Source of the DNA: an uncultured bacterium
GTDB taxonomy: Bacteria; Patescibacteriota; Minisyncoccia; Phycocordibacterales; UBA918
Length of the DNA: 15,836 nucleotides
Direction of reading: 5' to 3'
Assembly (NCBI GenBank): GCA_913050645.1
Contig: CAJXAG010000022.1
Span: 1 to 15,836 of the forward strand
This document shows positions 1 through 6,468 of the stretch, piece after piece (the stretch's first letter is position 1; each line of letters opens with the position of its first letter). The translations under genes were made by a program, and so were the position numbers. Under the pieces are notes generated by a model. The model was not told where the DNA came from. It worked only from the letters and a program-made list of their open reading frames with translations, and made no database searches.

Positions 1-2
1 AA

Positions 3-422
3 CAAGTTTTAAAAGAATCTGAACAAAGCAAGCTGTTTAAACAGTTTTCTCAGTTGTTTGCCAATGCTCGTGGTGTACAGGTGGAGTATATGTTTTCTGA
101 TCTATTCACCGCGGCTGAAAAGATTATGTTTATGAAACGTCTTGCGGTCATACTTATGGTGCATGAGGGGTTTACTACATATCGCATTTCTAAAACATTA
201 AAAGTGAGTGAGTCTACAGTGCGCAGTATACGAACAGCACATGAAGAAGACGCATATAAAGCACTGTTACGCGCTGCTGGAAAAGCAACGTTTGACGCAC
301 AAAAGTTTTGGAAAGTAGTAGAAGTACTTCTAAATGGTGGTTTACCATCGCGAGCAGGGTCTGAACGATGGAAACATGTGCCGGGTATGGGTGCACGACC
401 AAGTAAAGACTACCGCGGTTAA
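3..422 (+). CDS. TrpR/YerC-like helix-turn-helix regulator, 5' end outside window
   Basis: Partial gene. The frame is open from the first bases of the window, so the real start lies upstream; an in-frame TTG at 54 is only an internal candidate. The core resembles the TrpR/YerC/YecD fold: a helical stretch (FTAAEKIMFMKRLAVILMV) followed by a helix-turn-helix (EGFTTYRISKTLKVSESTVR). The family contains DNA-binding regulators such as the Trp repressor, but the ligand and targets here cannot be told. After the HTH comes a tail of about 60 residues, longer than the usual YerC C-terminus, with KFWKVVEVLLNGGLP and a Gly/Arg/Pro-rich end. The stop codon lies inside a perfect palindrome that probably ends transcription. 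The gene converges on pcrA with a gap of 33 bp. Family assignment is fairly secure; function is inferred. Confidence 0.75.
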   Translation, partial: QVLKESEQSKLFKQFSQLFANARGVQVEYMFSDLFTAAEKIMFMKRLAVILMVHEGFTTYRISKTLKVSESTVRSIRTAHEEDAYKALLRAAGKATFDAQKFWKVVEVLLNGGLPSRAGSERWKHVPGMGARPSKDYRG

Positions 423-439
423 CCGCGGTAGTCTTGGTC
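397..439. terminator. Palindromic convergent terminator over the regulator's stop codon
   Basis: Positions 408-433 form a perfect 26-bp palindrome centred on TTAA (arms GACTACCGCGG / CCGCGGTAGTC). Outer arms GACCAA (397-402) and TTGGTC (434-439) extend it with a 5-nt bulge. The TAA stop of the regulator (420-422) is at the centre. The T-run after the stem is weak on both strands, but the position between two convergent genes suggests a shared bidirectional terminator. Confidence 0.6.
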
Positions 440-455
440 TCCTAAGCATTCCAAC

Positions 456-2432
456 TTAGTCGAGGTATACAGTTGCTTCGTAGCCAGAGCTTGGTTTGTC
501 ACCTAGCAACCCTCCGCTGCCAAAGGTGCTAGTGCTCTCCACGTGTTCGGTACTGATGTCATTTATGAAAGACGACGGCACGTTTACGCGCTGTTGTCCG
601 AAGATAGTACGCATGTGCGCATAGGTGAGATATACTTTTTTCTCTGCGCGCGTGAGTGCTACGTAAAAGAGACGACGCTCTTCTTCGTGGTCGATACCTG
701 AGTCATCTAGTCGTTCGTGCGGGAAGAGTCCCTCTTCCAGACCAGTGATAAACACATACGGGAACTCTAAGCCTTTTGCAGCATGTACGGTCATAAGGCG
801 TACCGCATCCTTTTCTTCTTTGCTTTGCAGTTCGTCTTGGTCACTCTGCAGCGCCGCGTTTTCAATCAGTGCCTCAACCCCCTCCTCTGCTCCGAGCTCA
901 TCGTAGCGTGTAGCGAGGGTCACCAGCTCCTGAAGGTTCTCTAGCCGCTCAAGGTCTTCCTCGGCGCCGTGTTTTTTTAGATCGGTTTCAATACCACTTC
1001 GTTTGATAATAAACTTCAATGTGTCTGAAATCTTTTCAGTGCGCGCATGGTCTGCAATGTCTTGCATCATGACGTCAAATTGCTCTACCTTCTGTAGTGC
1101 GGCACCTTTTAGCTCGTCACGCTTTCCTTCGATAACCTTAAGCATGGTTACCTTGCCAATGCCACGCGTTGGGCTGTTGATGATGCGCGTCGTATCTGCA
1201 GTGTTCCCGGGGTTTAATGCAAGACGAAGGTACGAGAGTACATCCTTGATTTCTTTTCGTTCAAAGAACTTGGTACCTAAGAGTTGGTATGGCACTCCGA
1301 AGTTTAAAAACGCTTCTTCAAGTGCACGCGACTGGAAGTTGGTGCGGTACAGTATTGCGATTGATGATGGCGAAGCTCCATCGGCGATGAGCTCCTTGAT
1401 GGTCATCACTACATACTCCGCTTCGTCTGCACCAGTGTGTGCAGCATGAAGTGTAATCTTCTCGCCGTTTTGGTTTGAGGTGAAGACCGTTTTGGGAATA
1501 CGGTTGCTATTCTTCTCAATGACGGCATTTGACGCGGCAATGATGGTGCCGCTTGAGCGGTAGTTTTCTTCAAGAAAAACACTTTTTGCGCCAGGGAAAT
1601 TTTGTTCAAACTGCAGAACATTTTTTATGTCTGCTCCACGCCAGGAATAGATATTCTGATCCACATCTCCTACAACACATATGTTGTTGTGTGCATCGGC
1701 AAGCAGCTTTGCAATGGCGAACTGTACTTTGTTCGTGTCTTGGTACTCATCTATATGGATGTATTGGTATCGCTGTTGGAGTGTTTCTCGCACCGTTGGA
1801 TATGCTTCAAGGAGGCGCAGTGTTTTTAAAAGAAGATCATCAAAATCCAGTGCGTGTTCTGCGGTAAGAGTCCGTTCGTAGTGTTCCCATACTTCTGCGC
1901 ACACCTTTTCAGGATACGACGAGGCATTTTCAAGATAGTCAGTGCGTGAAAGAGCATCTCCTTTTGCGCGAGAGATCATCGAAAGCATTTTGCGTGGTTC
2001 AAACTGTTTGGCGTTATATCCAGCTGCTTCAATCGCCTTCTTGACCGCTTTGTTGCTGTCACTGCGGTCATAAATGGTGAAGTGTCGCGGGAGGTTAAGT
2101 GTTGCATGATGTTCTCGCAATGTACGCACGCCAAAAGCGTGAAAAGTAGTCACTACCGGTAGTGCATCAAGTCCCGCGCGGGCACTGCTGGCATGCTGCA
2201 TGATTAATGCTTTTACACGCTCACGCATTTCCGTTGCTGCCTTGTTGGTAAAGGTTACCGCAAGGATGTTTTGTGGTGCAACGCCATCTAAGATCAGATG
2301 TACAATACGATGCGTAATAACTCGTGTTTTTCCTGAGCCTGCTCCGGCAAGTACGAGCAGTGGTCCTGCTGTGGTGGTAACAGCTTCTATTTGGGGATCG
2401 TTTAAGCCCTCAAGGTGTGCTTGTTCTGACAT
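456..2432 (-). CDS. pcrA: UvrD/PcrA-type superfamily 1A DNA helicase
   Basis: ATP-dependent 3'-5' DNA helicase of the UvrD/PcrA/Rep family, which acts in nucleotide excision repair, mismatch repair or replication restart. Visible motifs in order: Q motif (LNDPQIEAV, 10-18), Walker A AGAGSGKT with K35, motif Ia (TFTNKAATEM, 60-69), TTFHAFG near 95-101, motif II DEYQDT (228-233), motif III VGDVDQNIYSWRGA (254-267), motif IV (ENYRS, 289-293), motif V (TVHAAKGLEF) and motif VI (YVALTRAEK). At 658 aa it is shorter than typical PcrA/UvrD (about 720-750 aa): the C-terminal region after motif VI is short, so the Tudor-like RNA-polymerase-binding tail seems to be missing. No Shine-Dalgarno precedes the ATG; a -10-like TATAGT sits 11 nt upstream. 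PcrA versus UvrD versus Rep cannot be settled from sequence alone. Confidence 0.95.
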   Translation of the reverse strand: MSEQAHLEGLNDPQIEAVTTTAGPLLVLAGAGSGKTRVITHRIVHLILDGVAPQNILAVTFTNKAATEMRERVKALIMQHASSARAGLDALPVVTTFHAFGVRTLREHHATLNLPRHFTIYDRSDSNKAVKKAIEAAGYNAKQFEPRKMLSMISRAKGDALSRTDYLENASSYPEKVCAEVWEHYERTLTAEHALDFDDLLLKTLRLLEAYPTVRETLQQRYQYIHIDEYQDTNKVQFAIAKLLADAHNNICVVGDVDQNIYSWRGADIKNVLQFEQNFPGAKSVFLEENYRSSGTIIAASNAVIEKNSNRIPKTVFTSNQNGEKITLHAAHTGADEAEYVVMTIKELIADGASPSSIAILYRTNFQSRALEEAFLNFGVPYQLLGTKFFERKEIKDVLSYLRLALNPGNTADTTRIINSPTRGIGKVTMLKVIEGKRDELKGAALQKVEQFDVMMQDIADHARTEKISDTLKFIIKRSGIETDLKKHGAEEDLERLENLQELVTLATRYDELGAEEGVEALIENAALQSDQDELQSKEEKDAVRLMTVHAAKGLEFPYVFITGLEEGLFPHERLDDSGIDHEEERRLFYVALTRAEKKVYLTYAHMRTIFGQQRVNVPSSFINDISTEHVESTSTFGSGGLLGDKPSSGYEATVYLD

Positions 2433-2443
2433 GGTTGGAGGTA

Positions 2444-2472
2444 ACTATACCCCGACCCTTACTTTAGGTCTA
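2444..2472 (-). promoter_or_regulatory. Probable pcrA promoter
   Basis: On the minus strand, -35-like TAGACC (2467-2472), 17-nt spacer ending in GGGG, and -10 TATAGT (2444-2449). The start codon is 11 nt further on, so the transcript would have almost no leader. The promoter lies within the left arm of the inverted repeat 2446-2587. Confidence 0.5.
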
Positions 2473-2587
2473 CAGCCTTTGGGCTATGGTGTGTTGAGAT
2501 GTATGTTTTTCTATCAAAATAAAAGAGATTTTTACATATTGTGAAGTCTGTAAGGTGTAAACTGACCTAAAATAAGGGTGGGGTATA
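2446..2587. repeat. Inverted repeat carrying two outward-facing promoter-like arms
   Basis: Left arm 2446-2470 and right arm 2564-2587 are inverted copies of about 24 nt, differing by one bulged base (2454) and one substitution. They flank about 93 bp with no gene. Each arm has an outward-facing -10-like hexamer after GGGG (TATAGT to the left, TATAAC to the right). The left one fits pcrA; the right one points to the LysM-M23 peptidase, 270 bp away. The gene-free interval 2433-2855 also holds the hairpins at 2621 and 2811 and the promoter at 2741. Confidence 0.65.
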
Positions 2588-2620
2588 ACATGCGAAATTG
2601 TAGATGTTAAAACATAACTA

Positions 2621-2657
2621 AATTAAAACATTGTGTAAACTACACAATGTTTGAATT
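2621..2657. other. AT-rich hairpin in the pcrA-peptidase intergenic region
   Basis: Arms 2626-2637 and 2641-2652 (AAACATTGTGTA and its complement) pair perfectly over 12 bp around a 3-nt loop; after one mismatch a further 4 bp pair (2621-2624 with 2654-2657). It lies about 30 nt downstream of the likely start point of the right-hand promoter-like arm. It could end a short transcript, be part of a leader, or be a protein-binding dyad. The T-run after it is weak. Confidence 0.5.
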
Positions 2658-2740
2658 TTGATGTCAATATTATAAAAATGGCTTTACTGAGCCGTGTGTT
2701 TGTCAACTTTGTAGCACAGTGGAAAAGTGTAGTACGTCAA

Positions 2741-2768
2741 TTGACCCAAGGTGTGTGTTTAGTATCAT
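2741..2768 (+). promoter_or_regulatory. Sigma70-type promoter for the LysM-M23 peptidase
   Basis: -35 TTGACC (2741-2746), 16-nt spacer, -10 TATCAT (2763-2768). The -35 box overlaps a 10-bp palindrome GTCAATTGAC (2736-2745), a possible operator. The expected start point near 2775 gives a leader of about 80 nt containing the hairpin at 2811-2832. Confidence 0.55.
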
Positions 2769-2810
2769 TATGCGCATACCCAATTTTGGTACACGCGACA
2801 TAGTTATGTA

Positions 2811-2832
2811 AAAGGGGCAAGACTGCCCCTTT
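2811..2832 (+). other. Leader hairpin upstream of the LysM-M23 peptidase
   Basis: Arms AAAGGGGCA (2811-2819) and TGCCCCTTT (2824-2832) pair perfectly over a 4-nt loop. It looks like a small intrinsic terminator but the T-run is only three bases. It lies between the promoter and the GTG start, so it could attenuate transcription or protect the mRNA end. Confidence 0.45.
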
Positions 2833-2855
2833 ATCGCGACAGAGATATTTCCGTA

Positions 2856-4001
2856 GTGGATGCAACAAGGCGGCGAGACCATAAATCGAGAAGTATAAAA
2901 CAGATCACACAAGATCCCGATCCCTCAAGTAGTCAGCGCCAAGTGGCGCGTGATGATCAGGATACATATATAGGTACGAACGCATCATTGAAGATGGCGG
3001 TCTTCTTCACAGAAGCTGTACCACTGCTTCTGGTGCTCGTGCTCCCACTTTCAGTACATGCTGGTTTTTTTTCTTCGTTTATGGGGCTGCTCGTACAAGA
3101 GACACAGGAGGAAGAATTAGCCGTGCAGGTTGATAACTCAGCACGGTATACCCCTCTCTTAGCAGCAGCGCTTGCTGCGGATCCGCAGAAGGCAATTGGT
3201 GGTGGTGACGTTACTACTGTTGACGGTGCTCTTGTTTCAACAGGACCTGTTGGTGCAGACGAAATTGCTGCATCGGAAAATAGCGGTGGTGAGATTAGTG
3301 TCTATACGGTGCGTGAAGGTGACGCACTTTCACAGATTGCAGAAATGTATGGGGTGACTACTAACACAATCCTTTGGGCAAACGATATTTCTAAAGCGTC
3401 TGCAATTCAGCCAGGTGACACACTTGTTATTCTCCCGATTGTAGGTGTACGTCACGTTGTAAAAGATGGTGATACGTTGAGCACAATTTTGGAAAAATAT
3501 GACGCTGATTACGATGAAGTCCTTGCATATAACAACCTTACTTCAGAACATACACTTTCTGTAGGCGATGAACTTATGATTCCAGGCGGTGAAATTAATA
3601 CACCACAGAAGGTTGCTGCACGTCCTGCACCTACAAAATCTTCAGGTGTTGCAAGCAAAGGGGCACTTGTACATCCGTTGCCAGGGTCAGTTCGTACGCA
3701 GGGTATACATGGTTATAATGGCGTTGATCTCGCTGCCCCATACGGCACTCCGATACGTGCCGCAGCAAGTGGTGAGGTTATCGTTTCAAAACCGAGTGGA
3801 TGGAATGGTGGATATGGTACCTATATTGTTATACGGCATAGCAACGGAACACAAACGCTCTACTCACACAATAGTTCAAATACTGTTTCTGCCGGTGACT
3901 ATGTAACGCAAGGTCAGACTATAGGATATGTTGGATCGACCGGAAGGAGTACGGGGAATCACGTGCACTTTGAGGTTCGCGGCGGAAATAATCCTTTTTA
4001 G
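2856..4001 (+). CDS. Membrane-anchored double-LysM M23 metallopeptidase
   Basis: Cell-wall peptidase expected to cut peptidoglycan cross-links outside the cytoplasmic membrane. Order: charged N-terminus (1-46), one hydrophobic segment (about 51-69, ending SVHAG) acting as signal peptide or anchor, linker, LysM 1 (about 149-194, YTVREGDALSQIAEMYGV), LysM 2 (about 199-244, HVVKDGDTLSTILEKY), then a C-terminal M23 domain (271-381). Expected zinc ligands H285, D291 and H371 of HVH are present, with H338 as the further active-site His, so the enzyme looks active. The GTG at 2856 is the first usable start after the in-frame stop at 2760. An ATG at 2994 (residue 47), directly before the hydrophobic segment, is a serious alternative and would give a more usual signal peptide. 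This architecture ending in NPF is familiar from Parcubacteria. A strong terminator follows. Confidence 0.9.
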   Translation: MDATRRRDHKSRSIKQITQDPDPSSSQRQVARDDQDTYIGTNASLKMAVFFTEAVPLLLVLVLPLSVHAGFFSSFMGLLVQETQEEELAVQVDNSARYTPLLAAALAADPQKAIGGGDVTTVDGALVSTGPVGADEIAASENSGGEISVYTVREGDALSQIAEMYGVTTNTILWANDISKASAIQPGDTLVILPIVGVRHVVKDGDTLSTILEKYDADYDEVLAYNNLTSEHTLSVGDELMIPGGEINTPQKVAARPAPTKSSGVASKGALVHPLPGSVRTQGIHGYNGVDLAAPYGTPIRAAASGEVIVSKPSGWNGGYGTYIVIRHSNGTQTLYSHNSSNTVSAGDYVTQGQTIGYVGSTGRSTGNHVHFEVRGGNNPF

Positions 4002-4023
4002 GCACACTACTTTGTCGACTGCA

Positions 4024-4070
4024 CAAAAAAGTCGCTCGATGCACAATTAGTACATCTCGCGACTTTTTTG
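4024..4070. terminator. Intrinsic terminator after the LysM-M23 peptidase
   Basis: Perfect 12-bp arms CAAAAAAGTCGC (4024-4035) and GCGACTTTTTTG (4059-4070), with a further GATG/CATC pairing inside the loop. The T6 run lies in the 3' arm and A6 in the 5' arm, so it can work in both directions. It starts 22 bp after the peptidase stop. Confidence 0.8.
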
Positions 4071-4148
4071 TTTGTCTCCGCGTATTGCACGCTAAAATAA
4101 AATAGTTACTTCCTATCACACTAGCTTGATCTTCAACCTGTTCATAAG

Positions 4149-4186
4149 TTTCTACGTAGATACCTACGTAGGTATCTACGTAGAAA
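4149..4186. repeat. Perfect 38-bp palindrome with three TACGTA boxes
   Basis: Positions 4149-4186 equal their own reverse complement with no spacer. TACGTA occurs three times at 12-bp intervals, separated by GATACC and its complement GGTATC. It lies between two terminators at a convergent junction, and its right end overlaps the T-run of the minus-strand terminator. It could form a cruciform, a hairpin or a site for a dimeric or multimeric protein. Confidence 0.85.
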
Positions 4187-4213
4187 AAAGCAGCGACGTT
4201 TCGCCGCTGCTTT
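4184..4213 (-). terminator. Intrinsic terminator of the yifB/small-gene transcript
   Basis: On the minus strand, stem AAAGCAGCG (4213-4205) with its complement (4195-4187), an inner CG/CG pairing around a short loop, then six T (4189-4184). It starts 4 bp after the TAA at 4217-4219, which supports a minus-strand gene ending there. Confidence 0.85.
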
Positions 4214-4216
4214 GCA

Positions 4217-4398
4217 TTACATGAATGCCTTTTTAGTATTGCAAAAGCTTTTCCAGTTTGTTGTATGCGCCACTTTATGAGGAACCACTTCAGAGGCCAT
4301 CCACCACGGAAGCGAGCCTTAATCTCTTCTCGTAAGACATAATTCGCCGGTGAGCCATCAAAGGTTCCTGGCGTTCCTGTTTTCCACTTGTCTTTCAT
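4217..4398 (-). CDS. Small gene (about 60 aa) with a probable single-base frameshift
   Basis: I do not recognise the family. ATG at 4398 has an excellent Shine-Dalgarno (GGAGGT, 5 nt upstream). The frame reads MKDKWKTGTPGTFDGSPANY and on to RFRGG near 4300. Continuing in the same frame, there is no stop for another 126 codons: it runs through a strong terminator and into the opposite-strand peptidase, which is implausible. In the -1 frame, from base 4300, it reads MASEVVPHKVAHTTNWK to KKAFM and stops at TAA (4217-4219), 4 bp before the terminator. Joining the halves gives about 60 aa. I infer a one-base deletion, a sequence error or, less likely, programmed frameshifting (no slippery heptamer seen). 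It starts 2 nt after the stop of the 39-aa ORF. Confidence 0.6.
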
Positions 4399-4400
4399 CG

Positions 4401-4520
4401 TTACCTCCACTGTATCTTTGCGACTTTTTGTATGCGTTCTCGGACTGCTTCTTTTGTGAGAAGGAATAGAAATGCAGGGTGTAGTTTGAACATTTCGGTA
4501 TCTCCCATAGGCTTACTCAT
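4401..4520 (-). CDS. Small ORF, 39 aa, downstream of yifB
   Basis: Unrecognised. It reads MSKPMGDTEMFKLHPAFLFL then LTKEAVRERIQKVAKIQWR, that is, a hydrophobic patch followed by a likely amphipathic basic helix. It starts 23 bp after the yifB stop; its TAA (4403-4401) overlaps the GGAGGTAA Shine-Dalgarno region of the next small gene, the arrangement expected for translational coupling. A -10-like TATAGA (4534-4529) is 8 nt before the ATG, matching the short-leader pattern of other first genes here. No Shine-Dalgarno is seen, only an A-run. The coupling, the protein-like composition and the closing terminator are the evidence that it is a real gene. Confidence 0.55.
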   Translation of the reverse strand: MSKPMGDTEMFKLHPAFLFLLTKEAVRERIQKVAKIQWR

Positions 4521-4543
4521 CTTTTTTGTCTATAAACACTCTA

Positions 4544-6061
4544 CTACAACTTAACCCGGTATTGCAGTGCCTCATATACATGTGCGGGTTCAATAATTTC
4601 TTTCTGGTCCAGGTCGGCAATGGTCCGTGCTACTTTGATGACGCGGTGATAGCTTCGAGGTGAAAGGTTGAGTTTTTGTGAACTCAGGCGCAAGATCTCT
4701 TTCACTTCGTCAGAGAGTGTAATAGTTTCATCGATATCTCGCGCTGAAAGTTCAGCGTTTGCACGAGTGCCACGACTGCTCCCACGTACTGCCATGCGTT
4801 GCCGTGCATTTGCCACCTGCTCTCGTGCTGCGTCAGTCTCCCCTTCGTTACTTGCACTGCTCGTAAGCGTTTGATAGTCAACGTGGGGCACTTCAAGCCA
4901 GAGGTCAATGCGATCGAGGATCGGTCCAGAGATTTTTCCTTTATAGGTGTCCATCATCGCGCCGGCCAAGTCGGTCGTGCCGTCCTCAGTTCCTCGATAA
5001 GGGTTCATGGCGGCGATGAGAATAAAGTCTGCCGGGAAGATTGCGGTGCCTTGTACACGTGAGATTGAGACCACGCGGTCTTCAAGTGGTTGTCGCAACG
5101 CATCGATGGAACGTCGTTCAAACTCTGGGAACTCGTCAACGAACAGCACCCCTTTGTGCGCAAGGGTTACCTCCCCCGGTTTTGGATTGGTGCCACCACC
5201 AACCAGCGACGTATGGCTAGCAGTATGGTGAGGTGCGCGAAACGGTGGGGCCGAAGAAATACTGCCGTCGTAGACTCCGGCAACCGAGTGAATTGCAGTG
5301 ACATCGAGTGCCTCTTCTCTAGAGAGTGGTGGAAGAATACCTTGAAAGGCCCGAGCGAGCATGGTCTTACCGGTACCGGGTGGTCCGACCATAAGTACGT
5401 TGTGTCTTCCTGCAGCTGCAATAAGTAATCCGCGCTTCGCACTCTCCTGTCCTTTGATGTCCTCAAGACGTGTCAATCCATCAGTCCATTGTGGGTCGAT
5501 AGTGGTTACCGGTTGTCTGGACAGGCTTCGTTGCATTTCTTCAGCGGTAGTAATGTGTCCAACAACTTCAGTAAGTGTCGTTGCGCCGTAGATTGCCACA
5601 CCATCAACCAACGCTGCTTCCTTGGCATTTTCTTTTGGAACGATGATTTCTGTAAAGCCGTGTTTTTTGGCAGTTTGTACTACCGGGAGTATTCCGCGCA
5701 CTGCACGCAACTCACCGGTAAGTGAGAGTTCTCCAATATACATGCGCTTTGTGGTGTTTGCGGTGATTGCTTTAGCGGCGATTAAATATGCAACCGCAAT
5801 GGGCAGATCAAACAGCGGCCCTTCTTTCTTCAGGTCTGCGGGTGCAAGCGAGATGGTCACTTTTTTGCGACTACTCTTTGGGGATGGGAGTCCTGAGTTT
5901 TTTATAGCAGCACCCACGCGATCTTTTGCTTCCTCAATTGCTTTGCCAGGAAGTCCTACAATGGAAAACGAATGCAGACCTTTTGCAAGGTCTGCTTCAA
6001 TAGTCACCGGTGTACCACCGGTGACACTTCCCTGTGCTGTGTACGTTGTTGCAACTGCCAT
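4544..6061 (-). CDS. yifB: YifB/ComM family AAA+ ATPase (Mg-chelatase-like)
   Basis: AAA+ ATPase related to Mg-chelatase subunit ChlI. The studied relative ComM is a branch-migration helicase that helps integrate DNA taken up by transformation. Visible: N-terminal Lon-like domain (about 1-180, with FSIVGLPGKAIEEAKDRV), Walker A GPPGTGKT (226-233), APHHTASHTSLVGGG (276-290), Walker B VLFVDEFPEF (305-314), LDRIDL (382-387) and C-terminal SPRSYHRVIKVARTIADL. Length (505 aa) is typical. Oddity: after AAMNP (350-354) the usual CPCG and following cysteines are replaced by YRGTEDG, so the cysteine cluster is lost. The ATG is 6 nt after the stop of the dksA-like gene with no clear Shine-Dalgarno, so it is probably co-transcribed or coupled with it. 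Confidence 0.93.
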   Translation of the reverse strand: MAVATTYTAQGSVTGGTPVTIEADLAKGLHSFSIVGLPGKAIEEAKDRVGAAIKNSGLPSPKSSRKKVTISLAPADLKKEGPLFDLPIAVAYLIAAKAITANTTKRMYIGELSLTGELRAVRGILPVVQTAKKHGFTEIIVPKENAKEAALVDGVAIYGATTLTEVVGHITTAEEMQRSLSRQPVTTIDPQWTDGLTRLEDIKGQESAKRGLLIAAAGRHNVLMVGPPGTGKTMLARAFQGILPPLSREEALDVTAIHSVAGVYDGSISSAPPFRAPHHTASHTSLVGGGTNPKPGEVTLAHKGVLFVDEFPEFERRSIDALRQPLEDRVVSISRVQGTAIFPADFILIAAMNPYRGTEDGTTDLAGAMMDTYKGKISGPILDRIDLWLEVPHVDYQTLTSSASNEGETDAAREQVANARQRMAVRGSSRGTRANAELSARDIDETITLSDEVKEILRLSSQKLNLSPRSYHRVIKVARTIADLDQKEIIEPAHVYEALQYRVKL

Positions 6062-6067
6062 ACATAA

Positions 6068-6442
6068 TTACATCGGTAGTTGTGCTTCATCTTCGAGGTG
6101 TACTTTGCAGGTGCGTGCAGCAGCATTGGCATTCAATCGGTCAGTCTCAATTTGTTCGCCTCCAATTTCACACGTGCCATAGGAACCCTCTTCAATTTTG
6201 TGTAGCGCTCGTTTGATGTTGTTGAATCGTGTTTCAAGTGCGCTCAGTGTTCCCCGGCGTTCTTGCCATTCTTCGGAGCGATCGCCAAAATCGTTTGGGT
6301 CAGCTGTGTTCTTTGCTGGTTCGTCAGGTACGGTCACCCAATCGTTTTGATTGTGTGGATTTTGGACGCCGAGTTCAGAAAGTGATTGTGTAAGTTCGGC
6401 AAGTTCATTTTCCAATGCCTGTTTGTATGTTGCTGTTTCCAT
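6068..6442 (-). CDS. DksA/TraR-family protein with incomplete zinc finger
   Basis: DksA/TraR proteins bind RNA polymerase through its secondary channel and change promoter response. This protein (124 aa from ATG 6442) has an N-terminal helical part (YKQALENELAELTQSLSELG), the central helix with ERRGTLSALETRFNNIKRAL, and the family signature KIEEGSYGTCEIGGEQI...RL...ARTC. The four usual zinc positions read C91, G94, C112, H115: the second cysteine is replaced by Gly, so zinc binding is doubtful. The ATG at 6442 fits family N-termini and lies 9 nt after a perfect TATAAT. An in-frame GTG at 6469 overlaps the stop of the upstream gene (TAGTG) and is an alternative coupled start. yifB follows after 6 nt. 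Whether it acts as a DksA is not known. Confidence 0.85.
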   Translation of the reverse strand: METATYKQALENELAELTQSLSELGVQNPHNQNDWVTVPDEPAKNTADPNDFGDRSEEWQERRGTLSALETRFNNIKRALHKIEEGSYGTCEIGGEQIETDRLNANAAARTCKVHLEDEAQLPM

Positions 6443-6451
6443 ATACAGACC

Positions 6452-6457
6452 ATTATA
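6452..6457 (-). promoter_or_regulatory. -10 box for the dksA-like/yifB transcript
   Basis: TATAAT on the minus strand preceded by CTGGGG, 9 nt from the ATG at 6442. No good -35 is visible. Transcription would start at or just before the ATG. It lies just past the stop codon of the upstream Pro-rich gene. Confidence 0.5.
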
Positions 6458-6468
6458 CCCCAGTACCA

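Noticed and set aside
3919..4410. 163-aa minus-strand ORF
   Set aside because: It runs through a strong minus-strand terminator, the 38-bp palindrome, the next terminator and the 3' end of the opposite-strand peptidase. Only its first third looks like protein; it is replaced by the frameshifted small gene 4217-4398.
5622..6182. 186-aa plus-strand ORF
   Set aside because: It is antisense to yifB and the dksA-like gene, both with clear motifs, and has no recognisable domain.
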